A stretch of 6,700 nt of DNA from JBBCJT01 sp037190665 (GTDB lineage Bacteria; Pseudomonadota; Alphaproteobacteria; Acetobacterales; Acetobacteraceae): assembly GCA_037190665.1 (NCBI GenBank), contig JBBCJT010000226.1, forward strand, positions 1 through 6,700, in the 5' to 3' direction. The position numbers were made by a program, and so were the translations under genes. Below the pieces are notes generated by a model, which ran no database searches, was not told the origin of the DNA, and saw only the letters and a list, made by a program, of their open reading frames with translations. Shown piece by piece: positions 5,749-6,700 of the stretch; within the stretch, counting starts at the first letter, position 1, and each line of letters begins with the position of its first letter.

Positions 5749-6700
5749 ATGGACAAGGAAGACATTCCGATGGCATCGGTCACGCCGGATCGTCGTACGC
5801 TGCTGAAGGCGGGTGTTGCTGGCGCGGCCGCCAGCGCGCTGGGTCTGCCGCAGCCGGCCAGCGCCCAGCGCGGCGGCGGGCGCATGGTGTTCGCCAATGG
5901 CAGCCCCTTCGACACCATGGATCCACACAAGACCTTCGACGTGGGCCGGGTGGCCTATCGTCTGAACTTGTACGACGGTCTGATGCGCTGGCTCGACAAT
6001 CCGCCCAAGCTGGAACCCTGGCTGGCCGAGAGTTTCACCGCCAGCGACGACGGGCTGCGCTACACCTTCAAGCTTCGCCCCAACATCAAGTTCCACGACG
6101 GCGCAGAGCTTACCTCGGCCGATGTGGTATACTCCATGGAGCGCATCCTCGCGCTGAAGCAGGGTGCGTACGGCCTGTTCGCGCCGTTGATCGATCCCGG
6201 CAGCACCAAGGCGCCCGACAAGCTCACCGTCGAGTTTAACCTGAAGGCCGCCTCGGCCATCTTCGCCGCCTGCCTGCACGACCTTTACGTCGTGAACAGC
6301 GCGCTGGTGAAGAAGAACGAGAAATCGGGCGACTGGGGCGAAGCCTGGCTCGCCACCAACGATGCAGGGTCCGGCTCGTTCATCCTGAGCCGCTTCGACC
6401 CCGCGCGGGGCTTCCTGGCCCGGCGGTACGAGCAGCACTTCCTTGGGCCGGCGAAGCTGGCAGAGATCGACTTCCGCTACGTCGCCGAGGTGAACAGCCG
6501 CGTACTGGGCCTGATCCGCGGCGACTTCCAGGGCAGCGATCCCTACATGCCGATGGACCAGATCAAGCGGCTGCAGGCCGATCCCAACATGAACATGATG
6601 GATGCGGAGTCGACCCGGCTGTTCTATGCCTCCATGCACTATGGTCGGCATCCCACGAGTGACGTGAACTTCCGCAAGGCGATCTGCCACGCCTTCGACT
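5749..6700 (+). CDS. ABC transporter family 5 solute-binding protein, Tat-exported, copy 2 (C-terminus outside window)
   Basis: First 317 residues of a second family 5 solute-binding protein, open to the right edge. It aligns with copy 1 without gaps and differs at 26 of 317 positions by my count (about 92% identity). It keeps the twin-arginine signal (DRRTLLKAG, 14-22), the PASA cleavage site (36-39) and the family signature with KFHDGAELTSADVVYSMERI. Changes from copy 1 include A53P, R214S, S225R, N227Y, D228E, I269M, H293Y and F295S; the last two lie in the strand that corresponds to the cleft-lining YLAFN segment of DppA. The start is ATG 5749 with a G-rich ribosome site 8 bases upstream. 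It has its own promoter and leader hairpin and is separated from copy 1 by about 530 bases. Likely role: periplasmic capture of a ligand related to that of copy 1, shared with the same or a nearby permease. Confidence 0.94.
   Translation, partial: MDKEDIPMASVTPDRRTLLKAGVAGAAASALGLPQPASAQRGGGRMVFANGSPFDTMDPHKTFDVGRVAYRLNLYDGLMRWLDNPPKLEPWLAESFTASDDGLRYTFKLRPNIKFHDGAELTSADVVYSMERILALKQGAYGLFAPLIDPGSTKAPDKLTVEFNLKAASAIFAACLHDLYVVNSALVKKNEKSGDWGEAWLATNDAGSGSFILSRFDPARGFLARRYEQHFLGPAKLAEIDFRYVAEVNSRVLGLIRGDFQGSDPYMPMDQIKRLQADPNMNMMDAESTRLFYASMHYGRHPTSDVNFRKAICHAFD

Larger units (their letters stand above)
5671..6700 (+). repeat. Tandem duplication unit, copy 2
   Basis: Partner of 3545-4574, direct orientation. 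Homology fades left of 5671, where only about 20-30 bases can be aligned and with a small indel, so the duplicated block included the promoter but little beyond it. The right boundary is outside the window. Confidence 0.85.

Overview
The window is GC-rich (strong G/C preference at third codon positions, GC-rich hairpins) and looks like a chromosomal catabolic/uptake locus of a proteobacterium. Twin-arginine-exported family 5 binding proteins beside a HyuA/HyuB pair and an SDR are most reminiscent of soil or plant-associated Alphaproteobacteria such as Acetobacteraceae. That placement is an inference from gene style, not from a marker gene.

Layout. Positions 1-3467, minus strand: a tightly packed operon read right to left, SDR dehydrogenase (2715-3467), HyuA-type hydantoinase/oxoprolinase subunit (664-2709) and HyuB-type subunit (1-661, running off the left edge). 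The gaps are 5 and 2 bases, so the three genes are probably co-transcribed and translationally coupled. Positions 3468-3622: divergent control region with a candidate minus-strand promoter overlapping a small inverted repeat, and a plus-strand promoter plus leader hairpin. Positions 3623-5218, plus strand: a complete family 5 (peptide/nickel-type) ABC solute-binding protein with a Tat signal. Positions 5219-5748: a non-coding stretch of about 530 bases holding two consecutive GC-rich hairpins (likely the transcript end), a palindrome, and the promoter of the next gene. Positions 5749-6700, plus strand: a second binding protein, paralogous to the first (26 differences in 317 residues, no indels), cut by the right edge.

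How it may work together. The two binding proteins probably capture related small solutes in the periplasm for an ABC permease that would lie outside the window. The divergent HyuAB/SDR operon would process the imported compound: HyuA/HyuB families perform ATP-dependent lactam/imide ring opening or ketone carboxylation, and an SDR could supply or consume the carbonyl group. The substrate cannot be read from the sequence.

The most informative signal is a natural footprint. The two paralogues share, at an exact offset of 2126 bases, a TTGACG-N18-CAGCAT promoter and a GTGCGG-N5-CCGCAC leader hairpin whose parts are unchanged, while the promoter spacer, the hairpin loop and most other flanking bases have diverged. 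No RNA gene, CRISPR array, insertion sequence or phage gene was seen.
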